From contig NZ_AUJP01000009.1 in assembly GCF_000424285.1 (NCBI RefSeq), positions 124,001-188,000 on the forward strand: a DNA stretch of 64,000 bases, read 5' to 3'. Positions 9,162-17,560 of the stretch are shown in pieces. Position 1 is the first letter of the stretch. Each line of letters opens with the position of its first letter. The position numbers and the translations under genes are program-made. Source of the stretch: Butyrivibrio sp. MB2005 (GTDB lineage: Bacteria; Bacillota; Clostridia; Lachnospirales; Lachnospiraceae). The notes under the pieces were generated by a model. It searched no databases and was not told the origin of the DNA. It worked only from the letters and a program-made list of their open reading frames with translations.

Positions 9162-10925
9162 GTGGAAAATAATACAAATGTAAAAGTCAGTAAATTCAAT
9201 TCTATCTTATTTCAGCTATCCGCTCTGAATCTCCTGATGCTGGTATCATTCATCTGTGTAATAGCACTTGTTATGACATCCATGAAAAAGTCGACAACCA
9301 GCAGTATTTCTATGTTTGACTCGATGATGGCTCTGACACAACACGAAGCGCAGCTTAAATCAGACGTAATGTCACTCTATGATCAGACAACCGGCTATAT
9401 CTCTGCAGATGCAGATGAAACAAAAGAAGCTTTAAAGCCTCAGATAGATGCCGTAAAGCAGGCTGTTACTGCCGACATTGAATTATTAAAGCAGGATTTT
9501 GCAAACGAAGATAATGAAGAGGCTACCGCTCAGATTGATGAAATAACTGTTCAGTATTCAAGACTCATAGCACTTATCGACAATGCTATAGCAAAGTGCG
9601 ATGCAGGCGATAAGGATTCAGCGTACAAAGTGCTCTTTGACAAGGCTGAGATTCAGAAAATTGCCATATTCCACTCCACCAAGACTCTGGATCAGGCAAT
9701 TGAAGATTCCGCATCAAATACAAAGACTACCATGAATCAGCTGTTACAAAGCGGTAATTTACTTGCTATGATCGGTATTATCATTACTTTGGTACTACTT
9801 ATCCTCAACTTCTTAATAAGCTACAAGAATATTGTAAGAAAGATCCGCAATATTGCAGATGAAGTTAACGTAATGATTACAAATATCGAGGCCGGAAATG
9901 GTGATCTTACAGCCAGAATCAAGACTAAGACCAAGTCAGAATTGCTTTTCATAACAACCGGTATCAATCATTTTATCGAGACATTGCAGCTAATCATGCG
10001 CGATGTGCGAAATGGTTCCGAGATTCTGACATCGTCTTCAGAAGAAGTTGCTTCTCAGCTTCAGGTTGCTGATGATAACGTAACAAGCACATCCGCCGCT
10101 CTTGAAGAGCTTTCCGCAAATATGGAGACTCTTGCCGATACAGTAAGATCAATCAACGGAAAGGTTGACTCTGTTAAAGACGCAGTACAGGCAATCACTG
10201 ATGAGGCTGCAGAAGGTACTGAAACCGCCATTACAATTAAACAGGAGGCTAACGAGCTAAAGCTTCGCGTAACCAACAAAAAATCCGATGCAGGCGAGCA
10301 GATGTCGCAACTCTCTGAGACTCTTACCAAATCTGTTAAGGATTCTGAAAAAGTTGGTCAGATCAATGAGCTTACTAAGGTTATCCTGGATATCGCATCG
10401 CAGACCAATCTTCTTGCTCTTAACGCTTCAATCGAGGCTGCAAGAGCCGGTGAAGCCGGCAAGGGATTCGCTGTTGTTGCTACAGAGATCAGCTCCCTGG
10501 CAGATAACAGCAGACAGACAGCTGCAAATATTCAGGATATCAGTAATGAAGTTACAGATGCCGTTAATGCCCTTGCGAAAAACGCTCAGGATGCCCTTGA
10601 TTACATCAACGGAACTGTCCTTGATGATTATGATGAATTCGTTAATACAGGAGAAAAATATGAGCATACAGCTGATATTATGGATGATATGCTGACATCC
10701 TTCTCATCTAAGGCAGACAACCTTAACGAGATTATGACTGAGATGGTAGAATCCATCGAAGCTATTACTAATTCCATCGGTGAGAGTTCAAAAGCCATCT
10801 CAATGTCCGCAGAAAGTTCCAACGAAATTGTTGGTGGTATCAAAAAAATATCACAAGCTATCAATAAAAACACTGAAGTTACTGAGCAGCTTAATGATAC
10901 TACTGAGAAATTTACAAATCTGTAA
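9162..10925 (+). CDS. Methyl-accepting chemotaxis protein
   Basis: The start is GTG at 9162, with AGAGGAGG in front. TM1 lies at about residues 19-40. An extracytoplasmic four-helix-type sensor of about 150 residues follows, then TM2 ([19 protein letters not shown]) near residue 200, a HAMP domain ([21 protein letters not shown]) and a signalling domain. The hairpin tip is the canonical [20 protein letters not shown], followed by [11 protein letters not shown]. It signals to CheA/CheW. The upstream lipoprotein gene ends 15 bp before it, so the pair is almost certainly one operon, and the lipoprotein may present ligand to this receptor. Confidence 0.95.
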   Translation: MENNTNVKVSKFNSILFQLSALNLLMLVSFICVIALVMTSMKKSTTSSISMFDSMMALTQHEAQLKSDVMSLYDQTTGYISADADETKEALKPQIDAVKQAVTADIELLKQDFANEDNEEATAQIDEITVQYSRLIALIDNAIAKCDAGDKDSAYKVLFDKAEIQKIAIFHSTKTLDQAIEDSASNTKTTMNQLLQSGNLLAMIGIIITLVLLILNFLISYKNIVRKIRNIADEVNVMITNIEAGNGDLTARIKTKTKSELLFITTGINHFIETLQLIMRDVRNGSEILTSSSEEVASQLQVADDNVTSTSAALEELSANMETLADTVRSINGKVDSVKDAVQAITDEAAEGTETAITIKQEANELKLRVTNKKSDAGEQMSQLSETLTKSVKDSEKVGQINELTKVILDIASQTNLLALNASIEAARAGEAGKGFAVVATEISSLADNSRQTAANIQDISNEVTDAVNALAKNAQDALDYINGTVLDDYDEFVNTGEKYEHTADIMDDMLTSFSSKADNLNEIMTEMVESIEAITNSIGESSKAISMSAESSNEIVGGIKKISQAINKNTEVTEQLNDTTEKFTNL

Positions 10926-10970
10926 GTACGATTTAATTCGACCCGACAGAGTATTGATTTATTAATTAAT

Positions 10971-11015
10971 AACGCCATTCTCTATAGCAACTATAGGGAA
11001 TGGCGTTCGCTTTTT
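10971..11015. terminator. Bidirectional terminator between chemoreceptor and metF
   Basis: A 17-bp stem (AACGCCATTCTCTATAG paired with CTATAGGGAATGGCGTT, loop CAA) at 10971-11006 is followed by CGCTTTTT. It sits between two convergent genes. Confidence 0.85.
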
Positions 11016-11880
11016 ATCTGAGTGCTGCAAACATCTCTTCAGCAAGCTCGGGCTTGTTCATGATATACAGATGTATACCGTCTACGCCTCTCTCTTTAAG
11101 ATCCTGTGCCTGTCTGATTGCGTAGTCTACACCGTATTTTCTCATTTCTGCAGGATTTTCACCGTATTTGGAAATAATAGATGATAATTCCTCAGGAACA
11201 GTCGTTCCTGATAATGTTACTGTGGTACCAAGCTGCTTTGCGCTTGTAATTGGCATTATTCCGGCCGATACAGGCGCTTTTACACCAAGGTCATGTAATT
11301 TATCAATAAGCCTTAAAAAGTAGCTATTATCGAAGAATAACTGCGATATAAGTACCTGACATCCACAGTCAACCTTTATTTTGGTGTTCATTACATCAAT
11401 CTCATCAGAAGCTGCTTCCGGATGTCTGTGGGGATAGCATGCACCAACCATGGTAAAATCCATGCCTGCCAATTTGATGTACTGTGCCATGTCGCTTGCG
11501 TGAAGGAAATCCCTCTGAGCGAACTCTTCATCGGTCATGGCCTTAGGTCTGTCTCCTCGAAGTACAAGCACATTATCTATACCGATTTCTTTAAATTTGG
11601 CCAATCCGGCGTCTAATTTCTCTTTTGTGAATCCAACACTGGTTATATGAGAAACAACCTCTAATTTGGCCGTATTTTTAGCATAATTGGCAATCTCAAC
11701 TGCCTTACCGGCATTTGAACCTCCGGCTCCATATGTAATACTTATGAAATCAGGTCCGATCTCACTGATTTTGTCTAATTTACTTTGTATATTAAGGAAT
11801 TCTTCCTCTTTTTTCGGCGGAAAAATTTCACAGGATAATACTGTTTTTCCGGGTTGATACTTGTCTAATATACTGCCCAT
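11014..11880 (-). CDS. metF: Methylenetetrahydrofolate reductase
   Basis: The 288-residue protein has the MetF barrel landmarks CEIFPPKKEEEF at the N terminus, FISITYGAGGS, VLRGDRPK and GACYPHRHPEA. It reduces 5,10-methylene-THF to 5-methyl-THF, supplying methyl groups for methionine synthesis; in acetogenic Firmicutes it can also serve the Wood-Ljungdahl branch. Length and motifs are complete. The start ATG follows AGGAGGAGT. It is monocistronic, flanked by terminators on both sides. No S-box or other riboswitch is recognisable in the short leader. Confidence 0.95.
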   Translation of the reverse strand: MGSILDKYQPGKTVLSCEIFPPKKEEEFLNIQSKLDKISEIGPDFISITYGAGGSNAGKAVEIANYAKNTAKLEVVSHITSVGFTKEKLDAGLAKFKEIGIDNVLVLRGDRPKAMTDEEFAQRDFLHASDMAQYIKLAGMDFTMVGACYPHRHPEAASDEIDVMNTKIKVDCGCQVLISQLFFDNSYFLRLIDKLHDLGVKAPVSAGIMPITSAKQLGTTVTLSGTTVPEELSSIISKYGENPAEMRKYGVDYAIRQAQDLKERGVDGIHLYIMNKPELAEEMFAALR

Positions 11881-12021
11881 TATCTGACTCCTCCTTTTTT
11901 CTTAAAGGATATTCTATCATAGTTTCTGAAAAATGCACTATTTATGCGATTTTTCCATGAAAACAACACTTAACATTCTGTATCATTCCTTGGTTTTCGC
12001 CATCTAATTAATTATAAACGT

Positions 12022-12053
12022 GAAGACTGCCAGGGGGCAGCCTGGCAGTCTTC
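12022..12053. terminator. Strong 13-bp hairpin upstream of metF
   Basis: Arms GAAGACTGCCAGG and CCTGGCAGTCTTC enclose GGGCAG. There is no T tract, so termination is uncertain. It may isolate metF from the region upstream. Confidence 0.5.
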
Positions 12054-12110
12054 TCTATGGTTATCAAGCTTGCGATCCATCCTTTGATCACTGCAACGGC
12101 CCTAAAAAAG

Positions 12111-12158
12111 GGCAAAAAAATCCTGTTTCCATGTCGTTTCCCATCCATGGAAACAGGA
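12111..12158 (-). terminator. Intrinsic terminator on the minus strand with no gene of its own
   Basis: Arms TCCTGTTTCCATG (12121-12133) and CATGGAAACAGGA (12146-12158) form a 13-bp stem. On the minus strand it is followed by seven Ts (12113-12120). The upstream cheY gene already has its own terminator at 12352-12383, so this hairpin would end a separate short RNA starting between about 12350 and 12160. Confidence 0.7.
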
Positions 12159-12351
12159 GCTTTCCGTTGCTAATTATTATATCGGTGTATACATAAAAAA
12201 TATTAGTGCTATTTTCTTGAACATATTTAACATCTGACAAAAAGCCCTTTGTTAAGCCATTTTGTTTCAAAAATATTTTTTCACAAGATATTGCATAGAT
12301 GCTAATTAACTATATGTTTATATTGTGTTTATGTAATATTTATAACATGAC

Positions 12352-12383
12352 AAAAAGCCTAGAATCACAAGGATCCTAGGCTC
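12352..12383 (-). terminator. cheY terminator
   Basis: On the minus strand, AGCCTAGGATC, a short loop and GATTCTAGGCT form the stem, followed by TTTTTG. It begins 24 bases after the cheY stop. Confidence 0.8.
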
Positions 12384-12406
12384 TTAATCTTCACTTGGTT
12401 TTGTAC

Positions 12407-12769
12407 TCAGCCTATAGCTTTCTTAACAGCCTCGAGTACACGGTCTGCCTGGAACGGCTTAACAATAAAGTCCTTCGCACCGGCCTGAATTGATTCAATA
12501 ACCATTGCCTGCTGACCCATTGCAGAGCACATAATGCAGCAAGCATTGGGATCAGCTGCCTTAATTCCTTTAAGAGCACCGATTCCATCAAGCTCCGGCA
12601 TGGTAATATCAAGAGTTACAAGATCAGGCTTAAGCTCATTATACTTGTCGATTGCTATTTTACCATTCTCGGCCTCACCAGCAATCTCGTATCCGCCCTT
12701 AGTCAGAATGTCTTTCAGCATCATGCGCATAAAAGCGGCATCATCTGTAATAAGTATTCTCTTAGCCAT
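12407..12769 (-). CDS. cheY: CheY chemotaxis response regulator
   Basis: This stand-alone 120-residue receiver contains the acidic pair D9/D10 (LITDDAAFMR), the phosphoacceptor D54 in VTLDITMPELDG, a switch Ser in CSAMGQ, and the conserved Lys in VKPFQ. No output domain is attached, and MRMMLKDIL fits the CheY subfamily. When phosphorylated by CheA, CheY acts on the flagellar motor. GGAGG precedes the ATG. The gene is alone here; other che genes must lie elsewhere. It shares a chemotaxis role with the receptor at 9162. Confidence 0.93.
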   Translation of the reverse strand: MAKRILITDDAAFMRMMLKDILTKGGYEIAGEAENGKIAIDKYNELKPDLVTLDITMPELDGIGALKGIKAADPNACCIMCSAMGQQAMVIESIQAGAKDFIVKPFQADRVLEAVKKAIG

Positions 12770-13175
12770 TTTGAACCTCCATATTTTCTATTCCGGATTA
12801 GATTTAGGTAATTTCCGTCTCCGGTAATTCTCTTAAATACATTTTCTATTTTATCATACAATTCGGAAAAGAAAACGCCTTATCGTCGTTCAAACAATTA
12901 AAAAATGATAAAATTTCGTTGCATTTCATAAATATTTCTAAACTATGATGCCTTTGTAACTATATATAACGACATCAATACATCATGTAATCATGATACA
13001 TATGTAACAATATACCAATCAATATTTTCATATGTACATCTATTCATCGTTCTCTATTGTCATATCGATGTATTTATTTTCTATCTGATTATTATTATCA
13101 CCTTTTCCTGCTGTTTCTTTATATTATCTTTGTCATTTACCACAATTATTTCATATTAAATAATGTCTTTTATTT
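12770..13175. other. AT-rich intergenic stretch with ACATCA octads
   Basis: I see no gene in these 400 bases. The only ordered element is at 12972-12985, where ACATCAAT and ACATCATG sit in 8-bp register, followed by TAATCATGAT. This is the outermost member of the hexamer family concentrated at 14.4-15.0 kb. Confidence 0.55.
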
Positions 13176-13541
13176 CTATTGATGCATGTTATCGTCGTCT
13201 TCTACTACTATTTCTTTAATTATAATACCCTTACCTTGGATCAACTTACCTTTTCGTTCACCACAGGCAGGACATCTATATCGATTTTCTTTGTCAGGAG
13301 TATACTCTTTTCCACAGCTTTCACATAATATTTTTACTTCTACTTCATTAGTAATTAGCTCTGTATGCTCCAAAAAGGTCCCTTTTATGGCCTCATCATA
13401 GTATTTATGTAAATAAAACGGCACCACGCCGCTCATTTGTCCTACATCGACTACGATTTTCTTTATTTCTAATAAATTCTCTTTTTCTTTCACTTCCTGG
13501 ACAGAATTTATGATATCCAGGATGTAGCTAAGCTCATGCAT
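13176..13541 (-). CDS. hypA: HypA/HybF-like nickel metallochaperone
   Basis: The 121-residue protein begins Met-His-Glu, the nickel-binding N terminus of HypA (MHELSYILDI). It carries the zinc site as two CxxC pairs (CESCGKEYTP and RCPACGERKG). HypA delivers nickel to [NiFe]-hydrogenase or urease maturation. The start at 13541 is used because HypA needs His at position 2; longer in-frame starts would destroy this. No hydrogenase or other hyp gene occurs in the window, so it is an orphan. It stands at the edge of the AT-rich origin region. Confidence 0.85.
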   Translation of the reverse strand: MHELSYILDIINSVQEVKEKENLLEIKKIVVDVGQMSGVVPFYLHKYYDEAIKGTFLEHTELITNEVEVKILCESCGKEYTPDKENRYRCPACGERKGKLIQGKGIIIKEIVVEDDDNMHQ

Positions 13542-13571
13542 CACTAATCCCCTTTTGTACAATATTTGCAT

Positions 13572-13602
13572 AAAAAAATCCAATGACTATTAAAGTCAAT
13601 GG
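13572..13602 (-). terminator. Terminator-like hairpin in the hypA leader
   Basis: On the minus strand CCATTGACT, TTAAT-type loop bases and AGTCATTGG form a 9-bp stem with one mismatch, followed by seven Ts. It ends about 30 bases before the hypA start. It may terminate upstream transcription or act as an attenuator of hypA. Confidence 0.5.
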
Positions 13603-13864
13603 AATATACTGTTCATTTATGTATGCATTAATCCTTATTATAGTACTCTTTTCTTAAGATTATATCCATGTATAAATAATATCATACGATATTATTACTC
13701 ATTGTCTGATATAGTCAATATTATTCATAGTTAAGTAAAACACAAAACAATAATTTTGATACTTATATAATTTTCAAGCTAAATATAATTATAACTAACG
13801 TTATTCAAAACAAAGTGTTTTAATTGTATGCAATTATGAAAATATTGAATACTGTTTTTTTCAT

Positions 13865-13996
13865 AAATTTCTGGGCAAAATTCACGATTTTTTTCTAAAT
13901 TTTCTCTATGAATTTCACTCCCCTGGATCTAACTCACCCGGTCCCAGAAATTTTATTTAAAAATCAGGGCAAATCCTGTGATTTTTTTCAGGATTT
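13865..13996. repeat. Direct and inverted repeat island in the AT desert
   Basis: Inverted arms AAATTTCTGGG (13865-13875) and CCCAGAAATTT (13943-13953) are perfect over 11 bp. A direct repeat pairs 13873-13895 with 13967-13989; both begin GGGCAAA, end GATTTTTTTC, and match at 17 of 23 positions. The second copy is part of a hairpin AAATCCTG/CAGGATTT followed by Ts. It could be a structured RNA or a protein-binding region; I cannot decide. Confidence 0.45.
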
Positions 13997-14477
13997 TTCC
14001 GCAGATTTTATCCTGTTTTTACAGCCAAATAATTGACTCATATAAATGATAAATTTATATATTTATATTATATCATCACGTTGTTTAAACCGCAATATAT
14101 TTATTCATTTTGTTATATAAATATATTTGTATTTTGAATTAATACTATATAAATACATTTATATTTTGATATTAAAATATCCATTTATAATTATATTTTG
14201 ATATTTTTATTTACTTATATATTTTTATTTTGAAATATTACTATATTTATATTTTTATATAATAATATTATTATATATTTTCATTTATATACTAATTTAT
14301 CATGCTATTATGTTTTATATATATATTTATATACTTTTATATTTATATTATTAAATAATAATATTATTTTATATTTATATTACTACATCATTTATTTCTG
14401 ATTTATTAATATATTGATATATGTATATATCCACTTCATTATAACATGATGTATATGATTCGCTGTTGTTATAGCAT

Positions 14478-14930
14478 AATTACATCATGGCATATTGATG
14501 TCATGATGTAATTTATCAGTATATTTTATATACACATCATTACATCATGACATCATTATGTAAAGTTATTTCTATGTTTACAGATCAATTTTGCTCCTTT
14601 ATAGCATCCAGATGGACCGCTGATCTATTTATTTATCTCAAAACAGCAGAGCAGCAAATATGTACTATATATGCTCGAATATAACTTTCTGAATCCATTT
14701 TGACGTTTATATTGCATCTATCATGATGTCATTACATCATGATTATGGCGTATTTTTGCTTTGTTTACTGGCTCATTCATGTCAATTTTGCCCATTTATT
14801 TTATTGTGCTATAATCGTTACATCTATACATCATGATGTCATTATACATTCGCTTCCCTTAGAAAACTGATGTCGAAGCACAATGATGTTATGTTGTTTT
14901 GATGTATTTATACTCAGTATCATTACATCA
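14478..14930. repeat. Array of ACATCA/TGATGT hexamers in 8-bp register (candidate parS)
   Basis: Members seen: 14478-14513 (12-bp arms AATTACATCATG/CATGATGTAATT, with TGATGT at 14496 and 14504); 14534, 14542 and 14550 (three ACATCA exactly 8 bp apart); 14720-14743 (10-bp arms ATCATGATGT/ACATCATGAT); ACATCT at 14820, ACATCA at 14828, TGATGT at 14834; TGATGT at 14884 and 14900 with TGTTGT at 14892 between; ACATCA at 14925. Outliers occur at 14385, 14445 and 14996. Short direct repeats at 7-8 bp spacing are the known binding pattern of RHH segregation proteins such as omega, and an RHH-like gene lies just downstream. Confidence 0.7.
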
Positions 14931-15252
14931 TTTTATATCGCTATATTATTATATATGTATATTTATATTATGATATTTCGCCATCATTATATATTTGATG
15001 TCTTTATATCATTATATTTTTGTAGTATTATATTATTGTACTATTATTAATATATATCATTATCTATGTTTATATTTTTATCGTGATAGATTATTATCAT
15101 ATTATATTTATATCTTTATTTACTAATATATTTATACATAAATACACTTATCCATTTTTATAAATATATTTGTGTACTTATATATAATGAAACTTTTTTA
15201 CAATGTTTTCTTGTTATCATGATATAAATATCTTTACACAGCTTTTCATCAA

Positions 15253-15267
15253 TGTTACTATGTAACA
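15253..15267. promoter_or_regulatory. Inverted repeat in the parA promoter region
   Basis: TGTTAC-TAT-GTAACA is a perfect 6-bp inverted repeat 31 bases before the parA start. It may be the operator for autoregulation of parAB. No clear -35/-10 pair can be chosen in this AT-rich stretch. Confidence 0.45.
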
Positions 15268-15297
15268 GAACAATATTTAGTTTTTATGGGAGGAAGT

Positions 15298-16083
15298 ATG
15301 AAAATAATTGCATTTTGCAACCAAAAGGGTGGAGTTGCAAAAACCACATCTACTTATGCGTTATCGGCCGGATTGGCTAAAAGAGGCTATAAAGTCCTTA
15401 TGATTGACTCAGATCCGCAGGAAAATCTTAGCCAGGCAGCCGGAATTGATCTTTATAATATACCTGCAGCTACACTTTCTGACGTATTTAAGACAGAAAA
15501 GGGCGAGGCAGGCGCAGATATCAACGAAACACTCATTCCTGTAGGCGACAATATAGACCTTATTATAGGTGGTATTGAGTTTACATCAGCAGATCTTGAC
15601 TATTCTGGCGTTACATCACGTGAATTCATGCTTAAAAGGGCATTAAACAAGCTTAATAAGACTTATGACTTCTGTATTATCGATTGTAGCCCTACATTGG
15701 CTTTAATCACTCAGAATGTCCTTGCTATTACAGATAAAATAGTAGTTCCCATGACACCTGAAGCTTTTGCTACAAACGGTGCAAATATGCTGTTTTCATG
15801 GATTTCAGTAATGTCTGAGAGATTAAACAATCCTGAACTGGATGTTGCAGGTATTCTTGTAACTAATACCAGAAATACCAACAATGCGAATATTTGGCTC
15901 GAAGGTATCGAAATGCTGGCCAAAGAGTACGAAATTAAGGTATATGAGACCAAAATTCATCAGAATGTAGCAGTAGAAGAGTCTCAGACACTTAATCAGT
16001 CATTGTTTGATTATGCACCAACAGCACGTGCAACTAAGGATTATGATGAATTTGTAGATGAATTTCTGAAAGGAGAAGCATAA
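15298..16083 (+). CDS. parA: ParA partition ATPase
   Basis: The 261-residue protein starts with a deviant Walker A, NQKGGVAKTTSTYALS (K10 and K15). It also has MIDSDPQENLSQAAG and the Walker B-like FCIIDCSPTLALITQN. It has no N-terminal HTH extension, which makes it a short (type Ib-like) ParA or Soj-like protein. Its ATP-driven DNA binding moves replicon copies apart. The start at 15298 follows GGGAGGAAGT directly; the in-frame ATG at 15286 would place this Shine-Dalgarno inside the gene. The stop shares one base with the next start (TAATG), showing translational coupling with the partner gene. Confidence 0.94.
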   Translation: MKIIAFCNQKGGVAKTTSTYALSAGLAKRGYKVLMIDSDPQENLSQAAGIDLYNIPAATLSDVFKTEKGEAGADINETLIPVGDNIDLIIGGIEFTSADLDYSGVTSREFMLKRALNKLNKTYDFCIIDCSPTLALITQNVLAITDKIVVPMTPEAFATNGANMLFSWISVMSERLNNPELDVAGILVTNTRNTNNANIWLEGIEMLAKEYEIKVYETKIHQNVAVEESQTLNQSLFDYAPTARATKDYDEFVDEFLKGEA

Positions 16084-16679
16084 TGAAAAAGAATCTTCAG
16101 AATGCAATGGCAAGAAATTTTCAGAATATGGTAGGTGCAACACCGTCGACCGAAGAGGTCAATGAACCCAAGCCAGTAGTTGAGAAGGCACCTGCAAAGC
16201 CAGCATCTAAGCCGGCTCCTACAAATACACCTGTTATTGAAACGCCTGTTGAAGCAGCTCCTGTAGCACCACAGCCTCAGGTAGTTGAGCAGCCAGCTCC
16301 GGCTCCGGTAGTAGAGCAACCTCAGCAAGTACAGACAGCGCCTCAGGTTGTAGCAGAACCGGAACCTCAGGAACAGATTATTAATACACCCGTTAATATT
16401 GTTGAAGAGCCTGTAGTTATTGCTGAGGAACCTGTTCAGGAACAGCCTGCACCGGTTAAACATACAAGCAAAAAGGCAATCCCGCTTGTACCTGATGAAA
16501 AGAGCAGTGGTGTTCTTCATATCAGACTGGGAGAGCTTAGATCATACGTTGATTTTATGACACAATCAGGTAAGATTTCTTATCAGCAATATATTAGTAA
16601 CCTTATTGAACAGGATTACGAGAAAAATAAAGAATTATACCTTAAATATAAGTCCTTTATGGATCAATTAAATTTTTAA
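16083..16679 (+). CDS. ParB-like partner: Pro-rich linker with C-terminal ribbon-helix-helix
   Basis: This 198-residue protein has no Walker or KorB/ParB motif. Residues 1-25 are basic (MKKNLQNAMARNFQNMV), like the ParA-stimulating tails of small partition proteins. Residues about 30-135 are a Pro/Glu/Ala/Val linker (many PAP, PQP and EQP units). Residues about 139-198 (GVLHIRLGELRSYVDFM, then ISYQQYISNLIEQDYEKN) have the beta-alpha-alpha layout of RHH DNA-binding domains. It is coupled to parA by a 1-base overlap and is the natural DNA-binding partner. The RHH call rests on my reading of the pattern, not on a search. Confidence 0.72.
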   Translation: MKKNLQNAMARNFQNMVGATPSTEEVNEPKPVVEKAPAKPASKPAPTNTPVIETPVEAAPVAPQPQVVEQPAPAPVVEQPQQVQTAPQVVAEPEPQEQIINTPVNIVEEPVVIAEEPVQEQPAPVKHTSKKAIPLVPDEKSSGVLHIRLGELRSYVDFMTQSGKISYQQYISNLIEQDYEKNKELYLKYKSFMDQLNF

Positions 16680-16738
16680 CAGACATTGTTGTTTAAACAG
16701 TATTAATTAATTAACAACATATTATTAATTATTATTAG

Positions 16739-16784
16739 AGGATCTAAAAACGTGATAAATACGCGGTTTTTAGGTCCTTTTTAT
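16739..16784 (+). terminator. parAB terminator
   Basis: GGATCTAAAAACG (16740-16752) pairs with CGGTTTTTAGGTCC (16764-16777), followed by TTTTT. It separates parAB from the iteron region. Confidence 0.85.
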
Positions 16785-16805
16785 ATAGCAATTGTGTATA
16801 AGTTA

Positions 16806-17311
16806 TCTAGTTTTGGGGTTAAATTTCAGCATAGATATGGGGAAAGATATTAGAAAAATGGTTCCTAAAAGGATAATTATTTTTTCAGAAATGGTGCTAG
16901 AAAGTAGAAAAAGGGGTATTTTTAGTGTTTTTCTTAGTAGTTTTTGGGATTGTAAGTAAGAAATCTGGTATTAAATGATAGAAATTGGGTACTTTTTCAG
17001 CGAAAGTAGTTCAACGAGGGAAGCCGCATAAATACTGAGGAAATAGAATATCCAGAATTTTTTAAGGTAGAAAAAGGGAACCATTTTTTTATTTTAGTAG
17101 TTTTTGGGAACGTAAATTGGCAAGATAGATCCTTTCAGGTAACTAATAGGCATGAATACGCATATTCTCATTGACCGGAAAACGTACAATAAAGGCAAAG
17201 ATAGTAGTAATTAGGTACGAAAAAGCCATTACTTAGTAGAAAAAGGGAATATTTTTGATTTAGTTAGTAGTAAATAGGGCGATTACAATGTTACTTAGTA
17301 GTTTTTGGGGA
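16806..17311. repeat. Iteron array, AGTAG-N5-GGG boxes
   Basis: The AGTAG (or GGTAG) element followed by five bases and GGG begins at 16903, 16936, 17066, 17096, 17203, 17235, 17266 and 17297. The last four are spaced 32, 31 and 31 bp, and 16903/16936 and 17066/17096 by 33 and 30 bp, close to three helical turns. The five central bases are TTTTT in some copies and AAAAA in others. The best copy is CTTAGTAGTTTTTGGGGA (17294-17311). Looser copies occur at 16806 (TCTAGTTTTGGGG) and 17005. Iterons next to a Rep_3 gene mark the replication origin. Confidence 0.8.
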
Positions 17312-17560
17312 TAGAATAATGACAGTACTGCATCGGTCAATTTGCCACTTGACTTAAATAGTCAACATAAAATTACGTTATTACAATAATATAACACACA
17401 ATATTACATTACTTATTAGTTCAGAGGGACATATTATAAATAATTAGGTATAATATATATAAAACGAGGGATTTTTGTTTACTTTGTGTCAGAATGGACT
17501 TATAATAAGTTAGTACTAATTAGGTATGAATAATTGTTTATTAGGGAGAAGGAGATAGTT
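17312..17560 (+). promoter_or_regulatory. rep leader and probable promoter
   Basis: These 250 bases hold no gene. A TATAAT box lies at 17501-17506, with TTTACT at 17478-17483 as a poor -35 at 17-bp spacing. A strong Shine-Dalgarno, AGGGAGAAGGAG, lies at 17542-17553. Confidence 0.5.

Larger units (their letters stand above)
13603..15252. other. AT-rich gene desert upstream of parA: candidate origin/centromere region
   Basis: About 1.65 kb holds no credible gene. From about 14040 to 14400 and 14930 to 15200 the sequence is almost only A and T, with overlapping ATATTTATAT-type words, suited to strand opening. Between 14385 and 15001 lie at least a dozen ACATCA/TGATGT hexamers, many in 8-bp register. 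A GC-richer island at 13865-13996 carries direct and inverted repeats. The position just upstream of parA, and about 2.3 kb before rep, suggests a partition and/or replication region. Confidence 0.6.

Noticed and set aside
12088-12270. Minus-strand frame of 60 residues
   Set aside because: It contains the hairpin and T tract of an intrinsic terminator within its coding part, has no Shine-Dalgarno and no recognisable motif.
14040-15200. Many short AT repeats, considered as a CRISPR array
   Set aside because: No repeat of 20 bases or more with constant spacers and no cas gene; the order is of 6-8 bp units.
15286-15297. Upstream in-frame ATG for parA
   Set aside because: It would turn the strong Shine-Dalgarno GGGAGG into codons; the ATG at 15298 gives the canonical ParA N terminus.
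16041-16520. Minus-strand frame rich in Arg, Leu and Cys
   Set aside because: It mirrors the Pro/Glu/Gln codons of the partition protein's linker and has no start signal.
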